Origin: Bathynomus jamesi
Taxonomy: Eukaryota > Arthropoda > Malacostraca > Isopoda > Cirolanidae
Direction of reading: 5' to 3'
Assembly: GCA_023014485.1 (NCBI GenBank)
Contig: JAJOZX010000481.1
Location: 389,501-453,500, forward strand
DNA: 64,000 nucleotides
Shown here: positions 20,470-30,930 of the stretch, one piece after another
Layout: each line of letters begins with the position of its first letter
Position numbering within the stretch: position 1 is the first letter of the stretch
Position numbers and translations under genes: made by a program
Notes under the pieces: generated by a model
Database searches by the model: none
What the model saw: the letters and a program-made list of their open reading frames with translations, nothing else
What the model was told of the DNA's origin: nothing

Positions 20470-20730
20470 TGAGCATAATTATGTAAGTCGTGCAAGTAAA
20501 TATCGTCGGGCTTACAGCTGTAGTAGAGTTGTTTTGTTGTCTGCACAATGGTCTGAATTGAATCTGATGGCTTAGTCACTCGTGCTCGTGATTCGGAATT
20601 AACATTAATACATTGGTTCTCTCTGTAACATAGCCCAACCGTAGCTGTATTAGGGGGGGGGGTTGTTAATCCTAAATTTTGCTCGGGACAAGCGTAAAAT
20701 TTTGAGACACCATTTCTAAGCATGATTTTA
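20412..20730. other. Spacer with (TA)n and a poly-G tract
   Basis: A TA repeat at 20420-20462, then about 230 bp of unique sequence with a 10-G run near 20654. No gene recognised. Confidence 0.6.
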
Positions 20731-20739
20731 TATTTAAAT

Positions 20740-23700
20740 TTTTTTTCTGAAACCTCTTACCCCCCTGTATACCCCTGTATTTTCTGGTTTTTTGCTATAT
20801 AATCGATATTTATTGCCATACGTGCTTTGTAATATGTCCTTTATAGGGTTTTCAGGGTCGCAGAACACGAAGACGCATTCGTAATGGAACTTTGAAAAAT
20901 CATTATGGCGGAAATCGAAGGTGGCGGTCAAAATCACAAATTTTTGGGCATTTGAAAGTGAAATGTGGATGGAAATACTACAAACATCCATTATATTATA
21001 TTTAATTGGGGGTTTGCAACAATACTGAACAGAATTATGCAGTTGACAAGGTATTTGTGAGAACTAATAGAGTAAATCATGAACTTTCAACCCATCTGAG
21101 ACCACCAAGGACAATAAGGAGAGTGCTAAGTGCACAAAGACCGATTTCAAGATGATTTTCACACATTCTATATTTGTATAAAGATCATAGTATATTACCA
21201 TACACGCATATTGTTCATTTCAGTAATGTGTCTACTGCATGGTTAAACTCACTGATTGTGACCTGAGCTTTACAGCTGACATTGCTGAGATAAAGCTTCA
21301 AATTAGTGGCATACGTTGAGAGGGGTAATTTTCTGTAGTCCTTCATTAGACGAAATATATCACTAGTGTTTGGCACAGAAAGAGCGGTATCTCGTGCATA
21401 TCTGACTTCGAGATAAAGACGGTTCAACTTCTGCGAATCGTCCACATTGGATTCTTCGAGATAATTATCCACTTGCTCACTAGCCGTGAATGGCCCTCCT
21501 AGTCTTTTTAATTCTTCCAGGTCTCTATTTCACCTGCGGTCTACAGCGACATTCGCAATCTCTTTAGTCTGTAATCCTTGCTTCTGTAATTGTTCTTGTC
21601 GTACGCTCCACTCTCTCATTATTTCCGGAATTTTTGCAGTTCCAATTTTCCTATAGTCTTTGAAAGACCCTGTTGGTTGTTTTTGAATCAACGCAAGAGA
21701 TTTAGCTTTGATCTGCGCTGCCGAGCGCACGCGAGTTTCTTGGCGCCTCTTCTGCCGAATTCATAGTTGATGAACCTTACACTGCGCTCAGAGTCCAAGT
21801 TGTGAATGAATTGGCGCCTTGTCCAGGTTTTCACAGTTCATTTTTGAGAGAGCATGTTCCGCTGATTCTTCAAATTCTCCGAATCCAAAGATATCTCCCT
21901 TTTGTTTCTGAAATCCTTCAGTAAGCTTTGGCAATATCATACCCAAAACCTTTGTGACTTCAGTACTCATTTGGAGAGCTGTAGCTTTGATAGTATTGCA
22001 AATATCATCGTCATATCGTGTTTGTTGGAATCTTTCAACAGACACAAACTCAAATGCCGGCGTATCCACTTCCAACAGTTTAGCCGGATCAGTAGAAACG
22101 AGGTCTTGGTATAACTGTTGGAATGCTGGAATTAGCTTTGAATAATTTGTTCTGGTCGATATCGTCAGTGAAAGGAACGGCTCCACTAAATGAAGTCCAA
22201 TGAGAGCTCCAGCCGTGTACACAACTCTCAAGAAGTCCAGATCCAGGAATCGTTATCAATCTGGTTGTACAGTCCAGCCCTTGTTCGGTCACACTCGAGG
22301 ATCAAGTTGTGGCATTGACGAGAAAGCTGGAATATATTTTATCTCGCCCAATGGCATTTTCTATTTCGGTCCATTGTTTAGTGATCACTCGACTGAACAT
22401 GAGAGTTGGGTGGACATTGCAAAACAAATGATCCGGGGCATGTTCTGATTCCAGCTTCTCGGCCACCATTTGTTTGACAGAGATTATGGGATGTCTGATC
22501 AGTGATCACAAAGTCTATCTTTTCAAACAGTTCCTTCGAACTAACTCCGCTCGCTGCTTCCAGTATGTTCAACATGGCAACTTTCAAATCCGCCAAGTTC
22601 TCTCTACTTTCCGTAGCAATCGGAAATGTTGGAAGAGGCCTGTATTTTCCATTTACCGAGAAAGAACCAGCTCCCTGTTTTTTCGAACTATCAACAGAAT
22701 AGGTAACTACCGACTTTTGATCTGATTGCATGATCTCTTTCGCAATTTCATGCAATGCTAGCGCTTCAATGCTCTTTCCGGCTTGTCGAATATTCCTAGA
22801 CTGTGGTAGAGTGTCTAGGTCTACTAAGTCTGGCGATTCGTCATGAAATTTCCATTTCCGACCAAATAGTTTATTGTCAACAATCACTACGGCTCCAGTA
22901 GCTTGACTATCTGACATGTGATGAGAACTTTTGAGCTGGTCCATTGCTTCGTAAACCTCGGGCCTCACTTTTCTGACACTTTCTCTTATGTGCTGGTACT
23001 TTGGCGGCAACTCATCCTTTTAATTTTTTTGTCTAGGGGACAGTTTACGTCGCTTCCGACCCGTAGACGTGGAGGGCTCATCTGATTCTGATGTGCTAAT
23101 TTGGAAGTCACTATGATTCGGATCATCCTCAGATAGTTCACTGAAGCCTTCAGCTGAAGCCATTTCTTTATTCCTCGCCCTTTCCATCTCTGCTTCCTCT
23201 CTCATTCGCTCCAAACTCTGCAGATCTCTCTTCCTGCGTTCCATGGTCTTATTCCATTTTCTATCGACAAAACTCTCGCAAAACATTTTTCGATCATGTC
23301 TTTGGTCTTCCAGAAAGTCCCATTCTTCTCGAGTCATTTTCACACCATAAAAATTTTCTAAGCTTTCCTTACTTCATCGACCGCGCAGAAGATATCAAAA
23401 AGTTCTTTCGCTTTTTCGTTGAAATCTTCGACTTTTTTATAATAGCTGTCGTTTCGGCGTTTTTTTCTGGTCTGAACTAATTTGAGGAATCTTTCATACA
23501 GTTCCAAAATTTTAAGTTTGATGCGTTTAGTGGTCACTGTGTATATATATTACAAAAAATCCAGTGTTCTTGAAGGACGTCCGCAAGAATTCCGGCTGCA
23601 ACTTCCTTTGACCTCTCAGTTTTACCGGCTCTATCCGGTCGAAGTAAGTACATGTTTTCCAAAATGTCCTTTTTCGTTGGAAGCAAGCCATTTGAAAATC

Positions 23701-24330
23701 AGCAGTTTCTATGTAGGTTGTTGAACCCAAGGTCTTCTGGGTGGACGAGCGTGTACTTGGCGTCCGAGCGTAGCTCATTGTTCACTTGGGTGTGAAGTCC
23801 GAAAATAGGAAAAAAAACAAGTTGCATCAGACTGGAAAACCTTGCGGCATGAAATGGGAGTCTTAAGGAATAAATAAAGGCACATACAACAATGTAATTA
23901 AAGCACAGTGAAGCATAATAATATTTTCGGTCCCTGAAACCAGCATTAAATGTGCTGTTTGGATGTTGGTCCACTAGGTGTCACTTATGTGCTGATGCTA
24001 ATCAGGCTGACAACTGGACAGTGTAGAATGAAAGGTGATCGTGTCTGTGTTGTATGTGTGCGTTAATACATTCTTTAGTATATATCATAACATTAGGGAT
24101 GCTGTCAGCCATGACAATTTGATGAAAAATGGAGATTTTTGGCCGCCATATTAGATTTTCAAATTTCTGAGTACAGATTCGTGTTCTCCGACCCCGTAAA
24201 CCCTATAAAGGACATATTACAAAGCAAATCTGGCAAAAAATATGGATTATATAGCAGAAAAATACAATAATACACATATGTATACTTTCAGGTGGTATGT
24301 ACATGGGGGTTAGAGGGGTCAAAAATCAAA
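20740..24330. mobile_element. DNA transposon of unassigned family with diverged inverted ends (~3.6 kb)
   Basis: The left segment 20790-20870 and right segment 24190-24265 are inverted and share GCTTTGTAATATGTCCTTTA, TAGGGTTT and AGAACACGAA. Both sides also have GCCGCCAT-type words and C-rich/G-rich blocks just outside. They enclose one minus-strand gene (23343-21215). Exact ends and target duplication are not resolved. The ends are more diverged than those of the hAT or Polinton, suggesting an older insertion. Confidence 0.6.
21215..23343 (-). pseudogene. Transposase-like protein of unassigned family (frameshifted)
   Basis: The gene runs 23343 to 21215 through five or more frames. The N-terminus (MKMTREEWDFLEDQRHDRKM) is charged and coiled-coil-like with a Ser/Thr/Asp-rich linker and a KRRK nuclear-localisation-like cluster. 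The middle has FEKIDFVITDQTSHN and, after a frame change near 22480, a FCNVHPTLMF motif. The C-terminal part includes IGLHLVEPFLSL and a helical tail. The TD..SHN plus CNVHP pairing recalls a protein family repeated in cephalopod, coral and crustacean genomes; I cannot assign a superfamily. Asp/His-rich motifs suggest an RNase H-like nuclease core, an inference only. Confidence 0.5.
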
Positions 24331-24617
24331 AATCGTTTTTGACCTAGTTTCATTATTGGTGGTCCATATTTTGAGGGGGTCCTCACTTAGGAATTCCAAA
24401 AAAATCAAAATAACAACCCCCCTAGCTGTATACGCAAAGGTTAGATTGAAGAAAGGGATTTTTTTTATACGCAGAAAAAATGTTTTGTTAACTCAAACAA
24501 AAATAAAAATACTACAACAAAACTTCTACTGGTATTTTATTTTTAGACACCCAAATTTTGGTTTCCATCAGTCAATCAATCAGTCAAAAAATATTTATTT
24601 GGAAAGTAAATAATACA

Positions 24618-25145
24618 AGGATCACGTTAAGAATAGCGAACCCATTTACCTCATGTTAAGAATGGCGAACCCAAAATTAAACATGTTAAGAATAGCGAAC
24701 CCAAAATTCAACAAGTTAAGAATAGCGACGGTGATTGCATGATTTGGATCACCTGAAGATCAGGGCCCCCAGCCTTCGTTAGTTAGCCTTATAAGGCTAA
24801 CTAACGAAAATATCACGACTTAACCTAGCCAATCGTCAAGGGCGTATAGTTGACCTAACGATTGGTTAGGTTAAGTCGTGATATTTTCGTTAGTTAGCCT
24901 TATGAGGCTAATTAAAGAAGGCTGGGGGCCCTGCTCTTTAGGTGATCCCATGATTTACCCTCGGTAGTAACAGTCAGGGTAATATGACAAAAGAGACCAA
25001 TAGCTTCACAGGTTTTTACAAAATTCTCCATGTTAAGAATAGCAAACCCAAAAGTTTCCATGTCAAGAATAGGGAACCCAAAATTATCCATGTCAAGAAT
25101 AGCGAACCCAACACCCTATGGGTTCGCTATTCTTAACGTGATCCT
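24618..25145. mobile_element. 528-bp MITE with 28-bp inverted ends and 6-bp target duplication
   Basis: Ends read AGGATCACGTTAAGAATAGC inward on both sides, flanked by AATACA at 24612-24617 and 25146-25151. Inside are several spaced copies of GTTAAGAATAGCGAACCCAA on each side and a large palindrome in the middle. No coding capacity. Confidence 0.88.
24735..24962. repeat. Large foldback palindrome inside the MITE
   Basis: Arms of about 100 bp, imperfect by a few bases, pair GATCACCTGAAGATCAGGGC through CTAACGAAAATATCACGACT with their reverse complement. The centre is near 24845 (CAAGGGCGTATAGTTGAC). Related words occur at 58590-58695 and 63345-63365. Confidence 0.88.
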
Positions 25146-25757
25146 AATACAATATTGTAATTTCTGTTATGTTACAATAATACAATAATAATACCATGAT
25201 GCAAATTGTCAATTGGACTATTCATTTTATTTGATTTGGTTCTTAATCTTTAGGCTTTACTGGGCTCGTCACGAAATGAACTTTGTGGTTAATAATTTGC
25301 TGCAGTAAACAGATATTTAGTTGATCGAGCAAAATCTGCGTATCTGTTTTTTTAAATAATAGTTTGTTTAAATTAAACATAAGTTAGGCTTATTTTCGAA
25401 TTACAAAAATATCTAATCGAACTTGCTAATTTTTTATATTAGAATTTCTTTATTTAACTTTCTTTAACTTTATTGTATATTCACGTATGCACATTATATG
25501 TATGGAAATAAATATTAAATTTTTTTTACCCTTACCGGATTTGAACCGCTCTTCCTGAGATCCTTCATGTAAGTACAAAATCTTCTTATTACGTTTGAGT
25601 TGCAAAAGTGCTTAACAAATTGAGTATTTAGAGTTTTGTTCTTCATTAGAATGTTATTACATAAGTTTTTTGGTGAAACATTTTATATTTGCATTTCAAA
25701 ATTTATACTCAGAAGAAAATAAAAAAGCACTTTTCTGAAACGAAAAACCAGTAATAA

Positions 25758-26617
25758 CTAGTGGTGTACCGAGTAATCGGCATCAGCACCGGCAGAATCG
25801 GCCATTTTGGGGGCATCGGCATCGGCCACATTTAGCCCATTTTCTCACCGATTCTTTGAAATTTTAAAATTTTCATTACAAAAAATCTACATTTATAGAA
25901 AATTGAACAGACAAAAACCACTATTTATGATCCTTTATACTCATTTCAAAGTGTAATTATATAAAAATATTTTACATTCACGAAAAAGGCAAAGCTTAAT
26001 AAGTTAAGTTGCCCATATATTTACATTTTCTTTGACTAACTAATCTCTAAATATTATACACTACTGTAATTTCCTACTCTGTATTAATAATAATTCTATA
26101 TTAAGTTGTACTTTGTAATTTATACATTGAACCATTTTATGTTGACTTTATTTTAAGTATTTTAATAATTTAATAAACCCAAATTATATATCCATTTTTT
26201 TTATTCAAGTTGGCCACCAGGGACTTGAAATTTTAATGAAAAATTTTGTTGTTGTTTACATTGTTGAAGAAAGAAAATACCTTCAACATAAGGAAAAACA
26301 ATTACTTTAAATATTGGTATTCAATTTATGAAATTAAAATAAAATTATTTTATCATTTTACTGAGTAATAAAACTTTTTAACATCATTTTAGCAACAGTA
26401 TATGAGTAACAAATTCCGATGCTGTACATTGTGAAGTGAGCTAAGGAAAAGCATTTAAAAAATTTGAAATGTAAAAATATGAACATTGAAAGTTTTCACA
26501 TAAGATTAGTAAAATTTGTGATTCTTTAAAATCTAGGCAAAGAATCTGCATCGATCGGTATCGGCAGTTTTTCATGGAATCGGCATCGGATAAATTTTGG
26601 AATCGGTACATCACTAG
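25758..26617. mobile_element. hAT-like MITE with CTAGTGGTGTACCGA ends (~860 bp)
   Basis: The left end CTAGTGGTGTACCGAGTAAT and right end (reverse complement CTAGTGATGTACCGATTCC) form an inverted repeat. Both subterminal regions are full of ATCGGCATCGG words. The interior is AT-rich and non-coding. I found no convincing 8-bp duplication, so the hAT label rests on terminal resemblance. Confidence 0.6.
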
Positions 26618-27284
26618 TATGTAGCCATACTGTATATGGAAATATAATTTATTCTACAATAACAAAATGGAGCCACAAATAATACATATGATAACTAATT
26701 AAAGGAGATGTATTAAATTTGTAATTATTGTTTTATTTGATCCAAACAAAAAAATTGTTAATTAACGTGCTTTGTTGTTTTAAATATAAGGTTTTTCTTT
26801 GTTATAACAAAATGAAGCCAATTCTAAACGAAACAATTATTATATTTTAACCACTGCTTCATTTGATCCAAACAAAAAGTGATTAACTAAACGTGTTTTG
26901 TTGTTTTAAAGAAAATAAATTAAACATTTTCTCTGAAATTAATTATAATTTTTCAATTGAATGAAGTCCTCCCCATAGAGCAATTAAACTTGTAAAAAAT
27001 TCACTTTACCCTATTACATAGATTATAAAAGGCAAATTTGATTTAGTATTTAAAATGTTGCAAAATAATGGAAGTTAAATACAGTAAATGGGTTACTAAC
27101 GATCTCAAATATAATCTTGTAAAGGATTTTAAGAGGGTTCTCGAATTCTTGATTGAATCAATCATCAAAAATAGTCTTTGAAAGAAATTAAAAATTAAAG
27201 GAAATATTAAATGCTTTTAAGTAAGAAACCGTACAAAAAGGATGCAAAATTTAAGAAAATTTTACCTGCATACACGGTCCTATG

Positions 27285-27321
<37 letters not shown>

Positions 27322-27828
27322 CTATAAGGACCTAAAATGATGAAACAATAATTATTTTTTCGTTGTCACCCAACTTCATAAAAGAATTTTGTCTACTTCA
27401 TTTATTCAATAAATATTTCTATATGAAACTCATCAACTTTTTATTTTAAACCATTTTTATCATGACCAAATTAAAAAGGAATACTATAAAGTTCAAATCA
27501 AATTCTTATTTGATAAAGCGCAGACTGAGGCAAAATTCTTGACAATTTGACAACTTGATAACCGCTGTAAGATTTATTCCATCGTTTGTAAACACACGAA
27601 AATGAAATATGTCAAGTTTCATGCTGACTTTCTGATGAGTTTTGTGAAGAAAATTATTTTATGTATTCGTCATAGTTTCCCCAGGGAAATTCTATAAAAA
27701 GTTCTCATAAAGTTCTGATTTCTGAAATCAGTTTTGTTGCACAACAATCACCACATCATTTGTGATGATTAAAACATAATTTAAATTTAGATATATTCCA
27801 CTGGACGATGTAGTCTTTCTATCTAAAG
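26618..27828. other. AT-rich spacer with (GT)n
   Basis: No gene seen. A GT run followed by GC repeats lies at about 27284-27322. Two related AACAAAATG-containing blocks near 26660 and 26805 suggest an old internal duplication. Confidence 0.6.
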
Positions 27829-28012
27829 CCACGCTTCTCAAACTAGGGGTCGCGTAAATATTATTGGGGGTCGCAGAAACATTTGAAAATATTATTTTTT
27901 TCATAAATATACAGTGTTAGTACCTATTGCTTTTATGACATTGAGTGAAGGGTCGCGAAAAAATTTGTCTGATCCAAAGGGGTCGCAAGTGAAAAAAGTT
28001 TGAGAAGCCCTG
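27829..28012. mobile_element. 184-bp hAT-type MITE with 8-bp target duplication
   Basis: Termini CTTCTCAAACT / AGTTTGAGAAG with GGGGTCGC subterminal repeats. Perfect 8-bp flanks ATCTAAAG at 27821-27828 and 28013-28020. The ends resemble the Charlie-like hAT consensus CAGGGCTTCTCAAACT. Confidence 0.9.
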
Positions 28013-28020
28013 ATCTAAAG

Positions 28021-28859
28021 CACAATAATGCGTGTTTTAATGGTTTCTTTACTTAGCTCAGTTTTCTCGCGATTTTATTTATAAACTAAACAGTTATAAA
28101 ATGACTTGAATAATTAACTCTAACATCTATAAATATTACCAAGTTCCTTCTATTTGTGGATTTTAGATCAGTATTGAAGGTACCGTGTATTGTATCCATT
28201 GGCATATTCTTCGTTCATTTATAGGAATTTAAATAACCTTAAGTAAAATGTAAACAGAAAGTTCTCGTTTACATCAAAAATTATAAATACACGGTATTTG
28301 TCTTCATAAAATGTCTCGGAAAAATATGTATTATGAATAGTTGATATTAATCTGAATTTTTTTTTCGACGTTTTAAGGGAACGTTTTTGCTTGGGTGAAG
28401 TACTGTTTAAATGCAAATTTTTTCTTCAGAGAATCCGTGGATCATGCCCCATCTTTCGAATTAATTTCAAACCACTAATGTGATATGATTTAGTTAATCG
28501 TACCATCGGCACTATTAACGTAGAGGACTAAACTGAATTTGTGAACTTCTTGTTACTTCATCGGTATAGGACAAAATGGTTTGAGAATACGGACAAAAGA
28601 AGCGCGCTCTTGCGTCTGGTACAGCTCTTTGGTCCATAGCATACCACTTTATTACTTTATTTTCTTTTGTTTGTTCTGGAAGATTTTATTTACTGTTAAA
28701 AAAGAAGATCCAGTGCGGTAAAGGGTTCAAGTTCTATATAAAAGAAATATCACGGTTAGTACTATTTTGCTTGAACAATTTTCTCCTTTAGAAATATACA
28801 TTTTTTCTGTAATGTAATTTTTCTGTAATGTACGAGTAATTTCGCATCATTTCTAAAAT

Positions 28860-28860
<1 letters not shown>
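28021..28860. other. AT-rich spacer containing a dispersed repeat
   Basis: No gene. 28680-28795 matches 51428-51560 in the same orientation at roughly 75-80 percent (for example TTACTGTTAAAA then AGAAGATCCA), so an unnamed dispersed repeat is present at both sites. Confidence 0.65.

Positions 28861-28862
<2 letters not shown>

Positions 28863-28910
<48 letters not shown>
28863..28910. repeat. (CT)n microsatellite
   Basis: An uninterrupted CT run directly before LINE coding sequence; reverse-strand frames rich in Arg-Glu here are artefacts. Confidence 0.95.
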
Positions 28911-28913
<3 letters not shown>

Positions 28914-28914
28914 C

Positions 28915-29970
28915 CCGAGCCAGGCGTCAGGCACGACGGTGTTCGCATGGATAGTGTTCGGTGTACCACGACAGACGTTGCCGATAGAATACACAAACTG
29001 AACGCGTTTAAGGCTCCTGGGCCGGACCAGTTCCTCCCCAGAGTCTTCCGGGAAGTACCCGACCAGGTAGCTCCCCACCTGGCTACAGTCTTCAACAAAT
29101 TGTTGGAGACGGGCGAGGTGCCTAGTGACTGGAGGGAAGCCAACGTGACCCCTATCTTTAAGAAATGGGATCACGAAACTCCAGGGAACTATCATCCCAT
29201 TAGTCTCACTTCCCAAGTCGGACTACTCCATGTTGGGGAGTAATATCGAGGCAACTGACTTCGAAAAGGACTTGGGTGTGCTAATTAGCAGCGACCTTAA
29301 GTTTACCAAACAGCGCGTAGAGGTGGAAAAGATAGCCCAGAAGTTGTTGGGTTATATCAGGAGGCAATTTCGATTTCGGAACAAGGAGATTATGCTCTCT
29401 CTGTACAATTCCCTGGTTCGGCCGCACCTGGAGTATGCTGTGTAGTTCTGGTCGTCCACCCTTAGCAAAGATATTGACAGGCTGGAGGGAGTCCAGGCGA
29501 GGGCCAGAAAGTTAATCCCTTCTGTTAGGCATATGGCCTACATTCGATGCTTACACGCCCTGAATTTGCTTTCGCTGAAAACTCGGAGGCTGCGCGGTCA
29601 ACTCATCGAGGTTTTCAAGCTCTTACACGGGTTCGACGATGTCGATTTTAGAAGCATGTTTAGTTTAAATGATAACTCAACTTGCAACAATGGTTGGAAT
29701 TTGGATTTGAAACGGTTTAACACTAGTGTGTGTGTGGGAATTACTTTACCTATAAGATCTGTGACACGTGGAACAGGCTACCTTTAGAAGTTGTGAACAG
29801 TTCCTCTGTGGATCAGTTCAAGAAAAGGTTAGACCGAATCTTGCACACTATTTGAGGGTGTAGTAATTTTTCCCTGGCCCCCATTGCCATTGGTACCTCT
29901 TCGGTATGGGCCGCAAGGCCTTTTGAGATACTTCTTGTCCTTGTAACTCCTTGTAACTCTCTTTCTCTCT
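28915..29970 (+). mobile_element. CR1-like LINE, 3' part (fragment 1)
   Basis: Reverse transcriptase pieces in several frames. 28947-29243 has NAFKAPGPDQFLPRVF, VPSDWREANVTPIFKK and NYHPISLTS from the N-terminal RT domain. 29230-29445 jumps to EKDLGVLISSDLKFTKQRVE and YNSLVRPHLEYAV from the C-terminal region, so the catalytic centre is deleted. 29446-29854 continues to the C-terminus. The 3' end is a short repeated tail, CTTGTAACTCCTTGTAACTC. Non-LTR retrotransposon, truncated and inactive. Confidence 0.85.
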
Positions 29971-29984
29971 ACATATTTGTACAT

Positions 29985-30790
29985 ATGTATATATGATACT
30001 AAATTAGGAAATAGTGTAAGTAATGAGGAGGGCGTAAGAACGTTTCAAAATGATCTTGATAGGTTGGGCGAATGGTCTGCTACTGGGCAGATGTCATTCA
30101 ACTTGGACAAATGTAAAGTAACGCACATAGGTTACAAGAACCCGAAGATCGATTACTCTCTGTTGGGGAAGAACTTGACTGAGATTGATCTAGGGAAAGA
30201 CTTAAGAGTTTATATTAGTAATGATCTCAAACCGTCAAAGCACTGTGCAGAAGTCGAAAGGAGGACCTTAAAAATACTAGATTATATTAAAAGATAGTTC
30301 CAATTTAGAAACAAGGAGATTGTAATGTCTCTTTATAATTCACTAGTTAGACCTCAACTCAGTATTGTGTGCAGCTTTCGTCTCCGTCCCTTGGGAACGA
30401 TATAGAAAGGTTGGAAAGGGTACAAGCAAGGTCACAAAATTGATCCCTTCAATGAGATTGCAAAACTACCAACGAAGATTAGAACGTTTAAATCTGTTTA
30501 CCTTGGAGACCAGGAGGTCGCGCGGTCAGCTTATTCAAGTTTTCAAGATGCTCAATAGAATAGACAGGGTAGACTACAGGAAATTATCCGCACTTAATAC
30601 CAATCCGACAAGAAATAATGGTTTTAAATTGGAACTTAAAACATTTAGTACCTCCATCTGTGGTAATTTCTTCTCTTATAAAATAATTAATATCTAAAAC
30701 CAACTTCCCTCGGAGGTTGATTCAAACCAAAGTGTAAGCATGTTTAAAAATAGGATGGACAAAGTTTTCAACACACTCACGATTTAAGAC
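29985..30790 (+). mobile_element. CR1-like LINE fragment 2 (RT C-terminal part)
   Basis: 29977-30297 has FQNDLDRLGEWSATGQMSFN and LDKCKVTHIGYKNPKIDYS, downstream of the catalytic domain. After a stop near 30297 come YNSLVRPQL and RRSRGQLIQVFKMLNRID (30365-30697). Parallel to fragment 1 but clearly diverged from it, so a different copy or subfamily. No catalytic YxDD motif is in the window. Confidence 0.82.
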
Positions 30791-30922
30791 TGTCCTCACA
30801 TATAATATAATATAATTTAAGAAAATGATATTATAACGTAACCCTGCAGGAGTTTGTTTGAACACATCCTCCTGCACTTAATTCTCCCCTAATTTTAGAG
30901 AGACGTCTCTGGTTGATTGTAC

Positions 30923-30930
30923 CCCACATA
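30923..30930. repeat. hAT target-site duplication, left (CCCACATA)
   Basis: Eight bases identical to 34750-34757, flanking the hAT element. Confidence 0.92.

Noticed and set aside
25540..25570. B-box-like word (reverse complement GGTTCAAATCC) suggesting a tRNA or SINE
   Set aside because: No A box at the right distance and the T-arm does not pair properly; no tRNA fold could be drawn.
25758..26617. 8-bp target duplication for the CTAGTGGTGTACC MITE
   Set aside because: Flanks GTAATAAC and GTATGTAG do not match well enough; left unassigned.
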